A stretch of 64,000 bases of DNA from Anaerolineales bacterium (GTDB taxonomy: Bacteria > Chloroflexota > Anaerolineae > Anaerolineales > Villigracilaceae). The translations under genes were made by a program, and so were the position numbers. Positions 1 through 9,592 of the stretch are shown piece by piece; the stretch's first letter is position 1, and each line of letters starts with the position of its first letter. The notes beneath the pieces are model-generated. The model saw nothing but the letters and a program-made list of their open reading frames with translations, was not told the DNA's origin and did no database searches. The DNA lies in assembly GCA_026928255.1 (NCBI GenBank), contig JAIXKJ010000003.1, positions 335,833 to 399,832 on the forward strand. The letters are read 5' to 3'.

Positions 1-2153
1 TTGAGCATGGCTTTTCCGCCTTCGCTGTTGGCGGCGGCGAGCAGCGCGTTTTCTTGATGAATGTCCGTTAAGAAAACGCCGACGTGGTAATAGCCCAATT
101 GCTCGGAAATTGTATCTACCGTTTGCGGCAAAAGGCGTTCCAGCGAATGCGCCGAACTGACGACGCGCGAGATGCGCGCGATGGCTTCGAGGCGGGCGGC
201 GCGCCGAAGGTTGACTTGATTCAGCGCTTCTAATTCAACGGTGCGTTCGGCAATGCGGTCTTCCAAACCTTGCAGCGTTTCGGTTAAGCGGTCTGTCATT
301 TGGTTGAAGGATTGCGCGAGGAAACCGCTTTCGTCTTCCGTTTCTATGGCGGCGCGAGAAGATAAATTGCCCGCCGCAATCTGCCCGACGGTTTCTGTCA
401 GGCGTTTCAATGGGCGGACAATGACCCGCCCGACGACGAGGCTGGCAAGCAGCGCGGCAATAGACAGCCCGATGAGAAGGAAGACGCTGTTGCGTATTGT
501 TTGAGAGATTTGGTTGTTGACGTTCTCGCGCAAGGCGACAATATCGCCGCTTAATTCGGCGCTGGGCGCGAGGATGACGAGTTTGTAACCGCTGACTTTT
601 AAATCGGCTACGGAAACATAAAGTTCGGAATCGCCGACGGTTAATTTGGAAACGCTGAATTGAGTCGTTAGGACACGTTGAACGACGTCTATCAGTTCGC
701 GTTTTGGCGTGTTGAAAATAGTTTGTTTGGGCGATTCGTTAAAAGGCACGCTTTCGGGAGTTAAGCCGAAGTATTGATACCCGTCGGCGTTCATAGAAAG
801 GATTAGCCCGTTTCGGTCAACGAGGAAGGCGAACCCGGTCTTGCTGATGTGAATTTTCGAGATGGTTTCGGCGACTTTGGAAAGTTGAATATCCGCGCCG
901 ATGACGCCTTGAAAATCCATGCCAGCGTAAACGGGAATGGATAGGGTAACAATTAACCCTCTGCCAGCCGGGTCTTCATACGGTTTGGTAATACGCGGAA
1001 ATTTTCCGGTGTTGTTTTTCGGGTCGGCGATGGTAAAGAAGCGTTCTTTAGCGGCGTCGAAATCCGGCGGAACGGTGTTTGCCAAGTTGATATTTGGATA
1101 ATAAACGGAATAACCGGCTAAGGCGATATAGTAAACGGAGACGATTTCAGGGTGCGAACGAAGAAAGGCGGGCCCGATGAAATCCATGTGAACGGCGGCG
1201 TTGATGTCGGCGATCGTTTCGTCTGAAAGCGGGTACAGGTTGGGAAGGAAAACGGAAGCGACGTCTGACGGGGAATTTCCGTATTGACCGCCGGATAGTC
1301 GAGTTAATTTTTCCGCAGCGTTCCAATATTCCCCGCCGCTTAATTGTTCTTTTTGTTGCAATAAATTGGATTGATACGTTGCGACAACGCCTAAATCGTT
1401 CATCGTCTCCGCAAAGAAATCGTCAATTTTATTCGCTTCAATGAGCGTGGTATTTCTTAAGTCGGCTTCCGTTTTGGCGAAAGCGTTTTCTTCGTAGCGT
1501 TCCGTCAAAAATCCGCTAAGAAAGCCGATGCGGTTGATGTTGAAGGCGAAGAGAGACGCGACGGCGACGCCGCCTGTCAGCATAATTCCTAACGTAACTT
1601 TGGTTTGAAGTCTGAATCCGCCAAAGTTTTTGAAGAAACTATAAATAATCGGGATGGCGATAAAGCCGACGACATAAGGCGCGTATGGAAAGACAAGCGA
1701 GGGCGGAATTCGGTTTGCGCCGAAAGAGTTGTCGGTAACGAGCAAAAGAATAGAGACGACTGTTATTCCCGTCAGAACGGAGACGGCGTAGCGCGAAGAC
1801 ATTGCCAAGCCGACGACCAACAAGGAGAATAAAATAACGGCGATGACCGAAAACGCGCCGAGTCCGCTGACGATAAAAGAGAGGATGAAGATGTTAATTA
1901 ACAGCGCCGCCAAAAGAAGCGCGACGGATAAATCTCGTTTGCCGCGGCGGGTTAATTGAAATGCGTAAAGCCCGAAGATAAAGGTCGCCAAGGTGGAGGC
2001 GAAAGGGACGTACAACGCGGAGAGTCCGTTTGCGTAGGCGCTGTAGCCGAAGAACGCCGAAGCCGCGAGCGTCGCCGCGAGCATAAATCCCTGAATCGTC
2101 AAGGCGTTGCGCGTGTAACTTTTTTCGATGGAAGAGAAAGAGGAAGGTAGCAT
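1..2153 (-). CDS. Membrane sensor protein, multi-TM + dCACHE-like + HAMP + GAF (partial, C-terminus beyond left edge)
   Basis: The reading frame is open from an ATG at 2153 to the window edge, giving about 717 residues with no stop, so the 3' end is missing. The N-terminus has about six hydrophobic segments (residues 15-190) and a further TM near 195-215. A long region typical of extracytoplasmic double-Cache ligand-binding domains follows (about 216-545), then another TM and a HAMP linker (about 570-625). After a coiled coil the protein enters a GAF domain with the motif GYYHVGVFLTD and the NSEGG signature shared by its neighbours. It is the eighth and last visible member of a tandem family and starts 20 bases after the preceding stop. 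By analogy with dCACHE receptors it would sense a small extracellular ligand. Whether an output domain lies beyond the edge cannot be seen. Confidence 0.85.
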   Translation of the reverse strand, partial: MLPSSFSSIEKSYTRNALTIQGFMLAATLAASAFFGYSAYANGLSALYVPFASTLATFIFGLYAFQLTRRGKRDLSVALLLAALLINIFILSFIVSGLGAFSVIAVILFSLLVVGLAMSSRYAVSVLTGITVVSILLLVTDNSFGANRIPPSLVFPYAPYVVGFIAIPIIYSFFKNFGGFRLQTKVTLGIMLTGGVAVASLFAFNINRIGFLSGFLTERYEENAFAKTEADLRNTTLIEANKIDDFFAETMNDLGVVATYQSNLLQQKEQLSGGEYWNAAEKLTRLSGGQYGNSPSDVASVFLPNLYPLSDETIADINAAVHMDFIGPAFLRSHPEIVSVYYIALAGYSVYYPNINLANTVPPDFDAAKERFFTIADPKNNTGKFPRITKPYEDPAGRGLIVTLSIPVYAGMDFQGVIGADIQLSKVAETISKIHISKTGFAFLVDRNGLILSMNADGYQYFGLTPESVPFNESPKQTIFNTPKRELIDVVQRVLTTQFSVSKLTVGDSELYVSVADLKVSGYKLVILAPSAELSGDIVALRENVNNQISQTIRNSVFLLIGLSIAALLASLVVGRVIVRPLKRLTETVGQIAAGNLSSRAAIETEDESGFLAQSFNQMTDRLTETLQGLEDRIAERTVELEALNQVNLRRAARLEAIARISRVVSSAHSLERLLPQTVDTISEQLGYYHVGVFLTDIHQENALLAAANSEGGKAML

Positions 2154-2173
2154 GGCTGTCGTTTTAGGCGAGT

Positions 2174-3886
2174 TTATTCGCCGCCTCCAATCTCTACCGT
2201 AATTTGCGCGTCGCGAATTTGCGCGCCCAACTCGCGGGCGGCAATTTGCAAAATATCCGCCACTTGAGTTCCCGTTCCAATTTTGGACGAGATTTCGCTG
2301 ATGGCGTGTTCGCGTTCGGCGAGCAGGCGGCTTTCTTCAAGCAGCCGCGCGTTTTCGATGAATAAAGCGGCGCGTTCGGAGACGGCAGTCATAATGTCCA
2401 CTTCGTCGGCGTTCCACGAACGCCCCTCCGCCGATTTGACGTTTAGCACGCCGACGGGCTGTCCGCGCAGGTTGATGGGGATGGTCAGCGTGGACGAGCC
2501 GTCGGCTTCCGTCCGACGATAGGCGCCGCCAGAGCGAACCGCCTCAAAGACGCCGGGCAGATCCAGCGGTTCGGAAAGCAAGTCGCTTCTCATGTTGCGC
2601 CGTCGAATCCCGTAAATATTTTGCGAGCGAATAAACTGCGCCCAGCCTTCTTGCAAATTGCGGTTGTACACGGTTTGCGTTTCGCGCAAGGTTTTTTGCT
2701 GTTCTTCAAACAGCCGCGCGTTTTCAATGGCGATGGTTACTTGGTCGGCAAGCGTGAGCAGACGGTGCAAATCTTCCTGTTTGAAGGCGTTGGCTTCGAC
2801 GCTTTGCGCGTCCAACACGCCGATAATTTCGCGCCCTTTGCGGAGCAACGGCAGAGCCAACTCGGAGCGCGTGTCGGGCAAGTCGGGGTTGTTGAAGTAG
2901 ATTGCGTCGGAGCCGGTGTCCAGCGCGAGGCGCGGAAATCCCGTCCCCGCCACATAACCGACGACGCCTGTTTGCCCGACTTTGAGTTTGTGATTGCGGG
3001 CGAGCATTTTTTGTCCGCCTTCGCTGTTGGCGGCGATTAAGACGGCGTATTCGGAATTTGCGTCCAGCAAAAAGATGCCGACGTGATAATAGCCGAATTG
3101 TTGGCTGATGGTTTCCGCAATTTGCGGGAGAAGTTCGTCCAGCGTTTGCGCTTGACTGGTGGCTTTGGCGACGACGGCGATGGATTCAAATTGTTTTGCG
3201 CGGCGTTCGTTGTCTTCGTTTGTGGCGCGCAATTCGGCGGTGCGCGCTTCGACGATGTTCTCTAACTCTTCGGCGTCGCGTTGAATTTTGTCGTTTTTCG
3301 TTTCGAGGTCGGCGCGCGCGTTTCGCAGTTCTTCAAATAAATTTTCCAACCTGCGGAAGAGCGTCCCTAGAAATATCGCCGTCAGCAAGATGTATAAAAC
3401 CAGCGAGGAAAAATACGCCATCGAGCCTTGCGTAATGAGCGGTTCGGGCAGAGAGTCTTGAAAGAGGAAGACGAAAAGTCCGATGAGGATGTTAATTCCG
3501 GAGACGATGTACAGTCCGCGTGTGGAGAGCAAAACGCCGGCAATCGCCGTCGAGAGGATCAAACTAAAATAAGCGGCGCCGTACATGCCGTTTGTGGCGA
3601 CGATAGAGGCGGTGATGGCGGCGATAAAGATCGTCATCAAAATAATAGCGGACGTTCGCACTTGTCCGTGTAACATCAACATACGCGCGACTAAACTAAC
3701 GGCGGCGACCGCGCCCGCAATTAACGCGGGAAGGTAAATATGCCAGAAAATTGGAACGATAATCGCGTAAATGCCGCCGACGACGACAAACGTCCAGACC
3801 AGGCTGTTTACGAAGAGGGCGGTTAGGGTTTTGTTGCCGTCTTCAAATACGGGCGGAGCGAAAAATTGGCGAATTTTTTGCAACAT
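2174..3886 (-). CDS. Multi-TM GAF-domain sensor protein, no output domain
   Basis: This 570-residue protein has about six membrane segments (residues 20-185) and a coiled coil (185-240) ending in the EARTAELRATNE pattern typical of sensor-kinase linkers. A complete GAF domain follows (about 243-395) with YYHVGIFLLD, NSEGG, NNPDLPDTRSELALPL and IGVLDAQS. After it comes a second, GAF-like C-terminal half (about 430-520, ending ALFIENARLLEES) and a short tail resembling the start of a GAF domain (ILQIAARELGAQ). No H-box, HATPase, GGDEF, EAL, PP2C or HTH is visible, although the architecture would normally precede a histidine-kinase core. It lies 12 bases after its upstream neighbour, so almost certainly the same transcript. 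The function is presumably intracellular or membrane sensing; ligand and partner are unknown. Confidence 0.88.
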   Translation of the reverse strand: MLQKIRQFFAPPVFEDGNKTLTALFVNSLVWTFVVVGGIYAIIVPIFWHIYLPALIAGAVAAVSLVARMLMLHGQVRTSAIILMTIFIAAITASIVATNGMYGAAYFSLILSTAIAGVLLSTRGLYIVSGINILIGLFVFLFQDSLPEPLITQGSMAYFSSLVLYILLTAIFLGTLFRRLENLFEELRNARADLETKNDKIQRDAEELENIVEARTAELRATNEDNERRAKQFESIAVVAKATSQAQTLDELLPQIAETISQQFGYYHVGIFLLDANSEYAVLIAANSEGGQKMLARNHKLKVGQTGVVGYVAGTGFPRLALDTGSDAIYFNNPDLPDTRSELALPLLRKGREIIGVLDAQSVEANAFKQEDLHRLLTLADQVTIAIENARLFEEQQKTLRETQTVYNRNLQEGWAQFIRSQNIYGIRRRNMRSDLLSEPLDLPGVFEAVRSGGAYRRTEADGSSTLTIPINLRGQPVGVLNVKSAEGRSWNADEVDIMTAVSERAALFIENARLLEESRLLAEREHAISEISSKIGTGTQVADILQIAARELGAQIRDAQITVEIGGGE

Positions 3887-3898
3887 AATTTTTCCTCG

Positions 3899-6196
3899 TT
3901 ACGACTCGGACGACCGATCTATAAATTGGATGGTGATTTCCGAGTCGCTCAGGATTTTTTCAAGTTCTTCGGCGGCGGTTTCAAGGATGTTTTCGATGCT
4001 GGATGACGCGCCGATGCGATTTGCGGCGGCGAAGATGGCGCTTTCCTTGACGGCGCGGCGGTTGCTGTCTTCTAACAGGCGGGCGTTTTCAAGCGTCAGC
4101 GCGGCGCGGTTTGCGGACGCTTGCGCGACGGCGATTTGTTCTTTCGTCCAGCCGTTCGAGCGCCCTTTTTGTTCCAGCCCGACGACGCCGACGACTTGCC
4201 CGAAAATAAGCAAGGGGACGTAGAGCGCGCTTTCTTCTTGAGAGGCGTTGTGAACGACGGGTTCTCCTTTTTCAAGTTGCGCGGCAAGTTCGGGCGGCAG
4301 ATTTTGCGGGATGGCGCGAATTTGCATTCCGTCGTATTCGTAGGCGGGCGCGGAGAGGTTTCCCGCCGTGTCGCGCCAAGCCTCTTGCGTTTGAATCTGC
4401 TTTTCTTTTGACGCTTCTTCAAGCGTCGTTTCGAGGCGTTTCAGCAATTGCGTATTTTCAAGCGACGCGGAGATTTGGTCGGCGAGCGCTTGCAGACTTT
4501 GGATGTCGTTTTCCGCGAAGGCGTCGGGCTTTATGTCGCGCACGTCTAAAATGCCGACGGTGAGGTTATGACTTCGTAACGGCAGCGCAATGGCGGATTG
4601 CGTGTCGGGCAGGTAATGATCGTGAGCGCGGATAATTTGAATGTCGAAGTCGGAGGCGATGTGCGGCTGCCCGCTGACGACGACGGATTCCATCGAACTG
4701 GCTTGGCTCAGTTTGAGTTTGTAGTTGTCGGCAATCATTTTGTCGGCGGAAGCGCCGCTGGCTCCGTGAATCGTCGCGTATTCGGCGCGCGAGTCGACGA
4801 GGAAGACGCCGACGTGATAGTAGTTGAAACGCTCGCGGATGAGGCTGGCGGAAATTGTTAACAGCGCGTTTTGGTCGCGGATGGATGAAATTTCGCGGCT
4901 GATGTCGGCGACGGTTCGCAGTTCGCTCGTCAGGCGCGTGAGTTCTTTGGTGCGCCGCATGATGTTGTCTTCTAGCGCGCTGAACGTTCCGCGCAAATGA
5001 GCCGCCGTTCGATTGAGGGCGTCGCCTAAATCTCCCAATTCGTCGTTGGCGCGAATTTTAATTTCGTCAAACTGACCTTGATGTCCGCTGAGGATGGTTT
5101 CGCTGGATATGAGGTTGGCAAATTCCGTCAGTTTGATTAATGGCGTAGAAATGGAGTTTGATAGAAGGAAGAGCAACGCGCCAAGCACGAGCAAGCCGAC
5201 GGCGGTGTAGCCGAACAGCGTGTCGCTTAATTCGTTCATCGTGCTAAAAACTTCGGCTTTGGGAAAGGCAAGCGCGAGCGACCAGTCGCTGTTTAACTCG
5301 ACGGGCGCGTAGGCGACAAACATATCTTCATCGCGCAGGTCTGCCGCTTCGGTAAATCCGCTTTTGCCTGCTTTCATGTCGGCGAGCAAGTTATACCAAC
5401 TTGCAGTTTTTTCGGAGTAGGTCGGCGAAAGCGAAGAACCCATCAGCGCTTGATAGTTTCCGCCGTGCGAGCCGAGCCCGAGCAATTTGCCGTTTGAGTC
5501 AATCATAAAAGCGTAGCCGTTTTCGCCGACTTGAATTGCGTTGACGACGCTTTGAGTCCGCGTGAAGGCAATGTCCACGGCGACGACGCCTTTGAGGATA
5601 TGCGTTGTCTGCGAAAAGAAGGGAACGCTCCAAGTAATCGTCCAGTTGTTGATTGCCTCAGTGTTGAGATAAGGTTTGTTCAAAAACGGGCTGAGCGTCG
5701 CGCGCGGCATGGCGTACCAATCTTTCGTCAAGTAACTGACGTCCATTTTTCCCAAATCTTCGTAAGCGATTACGCCCGCGTTGGCGCGATAGTAATACGG
5801 CGCGAATAATTCTCGCTTCAGGTCAAACTGCTTCGGTTCGTAAGCGATTTTTACGCCGGAAATTTGCGGATTTTGTCTAAGCGCTTCTCGCGCGATTGAG
5901 AGCGCGTAGTCTTCGCTGGGGTAGCCGATTTCGGAAAAAGAGGCGAGTTGCGCGGCGACGGTTTGCGCGATAAGCAAATCCGATTGAACGACTTTGACTT
6001 CCGTCAAAACTTGTTTTTCAAGCCGATTCTGAATCTCTTTCGTCAGCGTTTGTTGAGAAAGACGAATGCTGATAATCGCATAGGCGGCGGAGGAGAGAAG
6101 CGCCAAGCCGATGACGGCGAGCGGCAATTTCCAGCGGATGCTGATTCCTCGTCGAGTTCTTGAAGCGGCGTTGGAGACGGGGGAGGTTTCGCTCAT
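3899..6196 (-). CDS. dCACHE-HAMP-GAF sensor protein, no output domain
   Basis: This 765-residue protein has a TM near residues 22-44, a double-Cache extracytoplasmic domain (about 45-325; motifs such as GENGYAFMIDSNGK and a W-Y-rich pocket region), a second TM (328-347), HAMP (348-403), a coiled coil, and a GAF domain (about 440-590) with FNYYHVGVFLVD. A GAF-like C-terminal half (ANRAALTLENARLLED) and the family tail (ILETAAEELEKILSDSEI) follow. dCACHE domains commonly bind amino acids, amines or organic acids, so an extracellular ligand is likely. The expected next module, a kinase, methyl-accepting or cyclase domain, is absent. Start and stop overlap the flanking members (ATGA with the upstream gene). 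In its NSEGG position it reads GASGASADKM, so this GAF has diverged. Confidence 0.88.
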   Translation of the reverse strand: MSETSPVSNAASRTRRGISIRWKLPLAVIGLALLSSAAYAIISIRLSQQTLTKEIQNRLEKQVLTEVKVVQSDLLIAQTVAAQLASFSEIGYPSEDYALSIAREALRQNPQISGVKIAYEPKQFDLKRELFAPYYYRANAGVIAYEDLGKMDVSYLTKDWYAMPRATLSPFLNKPYLNTEAINNWTITWSVPFFSQTTHILKGVVAVDIAFTRTQSVVNAIQVGENGYAFMIDSNGKLLGLGSHGGNYQALMGSSLSPTYSEKTASWYNLLADMKAGKSGFTEAADLRDEDMFVAYAPVELNSDWSLALAFPKAEVFSTMNELSDTLFGYTAVGLLVLGALLFLLSNSISTPLIKLTEFANLISSETILSGHQGQFDEIKIRANDELGDLGDALNRTAAHLRGTFSALEDNIMRRTKELTRLTSELRTVADISREISSIRDQNALLTISASLIRERFNYYHVGVFLVDSRAEYATIHGASGASADKMIADNYKLKLSQASSMESVVVSGQPHIASDFDIQIIRAHDHYLPDTQSAIALPLRSHNLTVGILDVRDIKPDAFAENDIQSLQALADQISASLENTQLLKRLETTLEEASKEKQIQTQEAWRDTAGNLSAPAYEYDGMQIRAIPQNLPPELAAQLEKGEPVVHNASQEESALYVPLLIFGQVVGVVGLEQKGRSNGWTKEQIAVAQASANRAALTLENARLLEDSNRRAVKESAIFAAANRIGASSSIENILETAAEELEKILSDSEITIQFIDRSSES

Positions 6197-7923
6197 TCCG
6201 CATCCTTTCCGTTTGACTGGGGAAGCCCGCCAATTTGAATGAACGAGCGAGACGCGCCCAACGCCGCGCCGAGTTCTTGGATGGTAGTTTGCATGATGCG
6301 CTCAAAGTTTGTGGACGCGCCGATGTGTTCGGAAAGGCGCGAGATGGTTTCTTCTTGTTCGGCGCGGAGCGTCGCGTCTTCGAGCAGGCGGGCGTTTTCC
6401 AGCGCGAGCGCCGCTCGTTCCGAGACGGCTTGGGCGAGGAGGATTTCGTTTTCGTCCCAAATGCGATTGGATTCGGAAGATTCAATTTGGATGACGCCAA
6501 TCGTCTCGTCGCGCAATTTGACGGGAATCGCCAGCAGCGGCTGTCCGCCTTGCGAGGCGCGGTTGACGGACACGGTTTCGCCGGCGACGACCGCTTTTTG
6601 CACTCGCGGGTGAAGTTCGAGCGCGGGGGTGAAGACGACGCTCCCGTCCGTCGAGTAAGTGTAGCCGAGTCTCTTTTCCGCGACAGAAAGTTGAGCGGCT
6701 CTTCTCGCCGACGGGGTGATTGATAAATCGTCCGCGTTGACGAGTTGCAGCAACGCCGCTAATTGACCGGCGATGGCGGCGAGGATGTTTGCGTCCTCTT
6801 CGGCGAAGGCGGCGGGTTGATCGCTTTGCGCGTCCAGCACGCCCAAAACGACGTTCGCAATTTTGATTGGGATGGAAATTTCGGAGCGCGTTTTTGGCAG
6901 ATACGGGTTGTTGAAGAAGACCGCGTCCACGCCTGTGTCGAGGGCGATGCGCGGACGTCCGCTTTGGGCGACGAAGCCGACCACGCCCGCGCCGCCGATT
7001 TTGAGTTGGTGATGGCGCGTCAGCATTTCTTGTCCGCCTTCGCTGTTGGCGGCGCGCAGGACAGCGTACTCGCGGACGCGGTCCACGAGGAAGATGCCGA
7101 CGTGGTAATACCCTAATTTTTCGGCGATGACGCGCGCGGCGCGCGCGAGCAAGTCGGAAGCGTCGGCGTAGCGAATTTTAGTTAATTCTTGAGTAATCTC
7201 CGCCGCCGCCCGCAGGCGCGCAGTTTCATCGTCTAATTTTTGGTTGAGCGCGTCCACATCCAACGCGCGTTTTTTGACTTGCAATTCAAGCGTCGAAGCG
7301 GTTTCTTTATATTGGTCTTTGGCGCGCGTTTCTTCTTTTTGTGTTTTTAGCGCGAGTCCTAATAGCGAACGATGCCGATAGAAGATGACGCCGATGGCGG
7401 CGAACGCCGCGCCTAAATAAAACGCCCCAAGAAAAATATGCTGGTAGGTTGTTTTGAACGGGTTGGAGATGACGCCGTTTATTTCAGCAACGCCGACGGC
7501 GATGAATAAAATGACTTCCAACGCGCCGAAGAAGAAAATGGGCGAGGCTTGGTTTTTGCGAACGTCAATGTTGACGAGGAGGAAAATGCCGATGGCGTTA
7601 ATCCACATTAAATCGTGCGAGCCTTTTCCGTCGAAAATTACGCCAGAGCCGAGAACTGTCATCAAGACGGCCGGGAAGAGTAGAAGGCGGTCGGAATTTC
7701 CGCGAGTCCATTGAATCAGCACGAACAGACCAATGAGGAAAGAGGCGGCGGAGAAAAATTTTGAAATGGTCGCGTTGAAGGACATTGCCGCGAAAAATAA
7801 AACGAGCAAACCTAAAATATGAATCGCGGTGATTTCGGCGCGCGCGCCCGGTTCGTCGTTCGGGCGGTCTTTGAACAGGTAATCGCGCGTTATATTCCAG
7901 TAGTTGATAAAGTCGGCTTTCAT
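6193..7923 (-). CDS. Multi-TM GAF-domain sensor protein, no output domain
   Basis: I place the start at the ATG at 7923 (MKADFINYW) rather than a further-upstream in-frame start at 7977. It has an AAGGGGAAA-like ribosome site and leaves only 4 bases after the previous stop instead of a 50-base overlap. The product is 576 residues, with about six TM segments (residues 30-170), a coiled coil (185-240), a full GAF (about 245-390: YYHVGIFLVD, NSEGG, NNPYLPKTRSEISIPI, LGVLDAQS), a second GAF-like half ending AALALENARLLED, and the tail IMQTTIQELGAALGASRSFI. It is closest by eye to the 570- and 554-residue members. No catalytic output is present. It probably acts in the membrane with a partner kinase or with the two receivers encoded at the head of the operon (inference). 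Confidence 0.88.
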   Translation of the reverse strand: MKADFINYWNITRDYLFKDRPNDEPGARAEITAIHILGLLVLFFAAMSFNATISKFFSAASFLIGLFVLIQWTRGNSDRLLLFPAVLMTVLGSGVIFDGKGSHDLMWINAIGIFLLVNIDVRKNQASPIFFFGALEVILFIAVGVAEINGVISNPFKTTYQHIFLGAFYLGAAFAAIGVIFYRHRSLLGLALKTQKEETRAKDQYKETASTLELQVKKRALDVDALNQKLDDETARLRAAAEITQELTKIRYADASDLLARAARVIAEKLGYYHVGIFLVDRVREYAVLRAANSEGGQEMLTRHHQLKIGGAGVVGFVAQSGRPRIALDTGVDAVFFNNPYLPKTRSEISIPIKIANVVLGVLDAQSDQPAAFAEEDANILAAIAGQLAALLQLVNADDLSITPSARRAAQLSVAEKRLGYTYSTDGSVVFTPALELHPRVQKAVVAGETVSVNRASQGGQPLLAIPVKLRDETIGVIQIESSESNRIWDENEILLAQAVSERAALALENARLLEDATLRAEQEETISRLSEHIGASTNFERIMQTTIQELGAALGASRSFIQIGGLPQSNGKDAE

Positions 7924-7927
7924 GGTG

Positions 7928-9592
7928 TTATTCGTTTCCCCTTTCAAGCAGTTGGAAGGCGACGGAAACGTTCGCAAACGATTGCCCTAACTCTTGCACC
8001 GTTTCGCGGATGATCGCCTCGCGGCTGGGCGAAGCGGTGATGCGCGCCGAAATGTCCGAGAGAATTGACTCGCGGTAGGCGCGTCGTTGCGATTCGTTAT
8101 AGAGACGCGCGCTTTCCAACGCGCCGCTTAATTGGTCGGCGAGGGAAATTGCCAGATTAATTTCTTCTTGCGACCAAGCGTCGGCGATTTCGGATTTCTT
8201 CAAACGAATCGCGCCGATGACCTGTCCGCGAATTTTGACCGGCACGCCGATTGTCAAGTTGTCGCCGCCGTGAATAATGTCTCCCATTTGGATGGCTTTG
8301 GAGACGCTGTCTTCCAGCGTTTCGCTTTGAATGCGGATGGTGGTCGGCGGCGTGGCGAGGAAGCCCACTCGCGCCTGCGTGCGGAGGATGTAGTTCCACG
8401 CTTCGCGGCTGAGTTGACCGTATGTGGCGCGGGTCGCTTCCAGCGCTTTGTTGGTTTCGTTGAACAAGTTGGCGTTTTGGATGGCGATGGCTAATTGTTC
8501 GGCGAGCGTTTGCAGCGTCTCGATGTCGTCTTGGACGAAGGCGTTCGGTTCTACGCTTTGCACGTCGAGCACGCCGAGAATCTGTCCGCTGGAAACGATG
8601 GGCAGCGCCATTTCGGAGCGCGTGTCGGGCAGGTCGGGGTTGTTGAAGAAGACCGCGTCGTCGCCTACGTCGAGGGCGATGCGCGCTTCCAGATTTTCGG
8701 AAACGTAGCCGACGATGCCCGTCTCGCCGATTTTGAGTTGATGTCCGCGTTCTAACATGCGTTGTCCGCCTTCGCTGTTGGCGGCGGCGAGAACCGCGTA
8801 TTGTTTGCGTTCGTCCAAAAGAAAAATGCCGACGTGATAATAGCCAAATTTATCGTGAATGAGAAAGCACGCGCTTTGCAAAAGTTCGGAGAGGTTGCGA
8901 TAAGAGGTGATAGATTTTCCGACTTCGGCGACGGCTTGCAACTGAGTGGTGAGGCGGTCGAGGTTGCGCGTCCGCTCTTCGACTCGCTGTTCCAGCGCGG
9001 AGCGTTCTTCCGAAAGTTCCGTAAGCAATTCTTTGGCGCGTTGTTCCGAACGCCGATATTCGCTTTGAGACAAACCGATGCCGACGATAATGAGCGCCGA
9101 TAAAATTAACAAACTGGCGTAATTGCCGATCCAAAATACCGCGTCGCCCGCTTGGACGGTCGGGTCGATAAGGGTTATTCTTTGAGTCAATATCAGCCAG
9201 CCGAAAAAGGCATAAGCGACGCTTCCCGCGCCGAAGATGACGGCGCCCGCTTTCCACGAAAAAAGGAGGCAGGCTAAACTGATTGCTCCGAGCAAGAAGA
9301 GCCGTCCGCTTCCGATGGAGCCGCTTTCGGGGAAGCCCGAAACAGAAACGATGAAAACGAGACCGACGAGAACGCTTGCGCGAATTTCATCGTTGACTTT
9401 TAGAAAAGAGACGGCAAGCAAGGCAAGATAGACGACGGAATAAATAATCTTAAAAACAAGAGCGCTGGAAATGATATTGGGGACGATGGCGATTAAGCCA
9501 AAAACGGACGCGACTAGCAACGTAGTGCGGAGGAAGGACGAACGCCATTGATTGTACGAATAATTCAATTGATTTGCTTGATTCATGTTCAT
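7928..9592 (-). CDS. Multi-TM GAF-domain sensor protein, no output domain
   Basis: This 554-residue protein has six hydrophobic segments (about residues 20-175) and a coiled coil with the typical EERTRNLDRLTTQLQAVAEV linker. A full GAF domain (about 230-375) carries YYHVGIFLLD, NSEGG, NNPDLPDTRSEMALPI and LGVLDVQS. A GAF-like C-terminal half (QLSGALESARLYNES) and the tail IIRETVQELGQSFANVSV complete it. Its ATG overlaps the upstream stop by 4 bases. A second ATG two codons in (9586) is an alternative start. It carries the same 21-base DNA word in the NSEGG-coding segment as three other members, pointing to recent duplication or gene conversion. There is no output domain. Confidence 0.88.
   Translation of the reverse strand: MNMNQANQLNYSYNQWRSSFLRTTLLVASVFGLIAIVPNIISSALVFKIIYSVVYLALLAVSFLKVNDEIRASVLVGLVFIVSVSGFPESGSIGSGRLFLLGAISLACLLFSWKAGAVIFGAGSVAYAFFGWLILTQRITLIDPTVQAGDAVFWIGNYASLLILSALIIVGIGLSQSEYRRSEQRAKELLTELSEERSALEQRVEERTRNLDRLTTQLQAVAEVGKSITSYRNLSELLQSACFLIHDKFGYYHVGIFLLDERKQYAVLAAANSEGGQRMLERGHQLKIGETGIVGYVSENLEARIALDVGDDAVFFNNPDLPDTRSEMALPIVSSGQILGVLDVQSVEPNAFVQDDIETLQTLAEQLAIAIQNANLFNETNKALEATRATYGQLSREAWNYILRTQARVGFLATPPTTIRIQSETLEDSVSKAIQMGDIIHGGDNLTIGVPVKIRGQVIGAIRLKKSEIADAWSQEEINLAISLADQLSGALESARLYNESQRRAYRESILSDISARITASPSREAIIRETVQELGQSFANVSVAFQLLERGNE

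Larger units (their letters stand above)
16..8786 (-). repeat. Near-identical DNA word recurring in four GAF sensor genes
   Basis: The same 21 bases, starting CCGCCTTCGC and ending TTGGCGGCG on the plus strand, occur at 16-36, 3015-3035, 7034-7054 and 8766-8786. Each encodes the NSEGG part of a GAF domain. A second shared block, around GGGGTTGTTGAAG, is seen near 2885, 6909 and 8636. The intervening DNA is less similar. These are coding paralogue repeats, not an independent element. Coordinates given are the outer limits of the four copies. Confidence 0.7.

Noticed and set aside
7924..7977. Upstream start for the GAF sensor ending at 6193
   Set aside because: It would overlap the previous gene by 50 bases and has no ribosome site, while the ATG at 7923 has one.
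16..8786. CRISPR-like or mobile repeat
   Set aside because: The repeated word is in-frame in coding paralogues with kilobase spacing, so not an array and not mobile.
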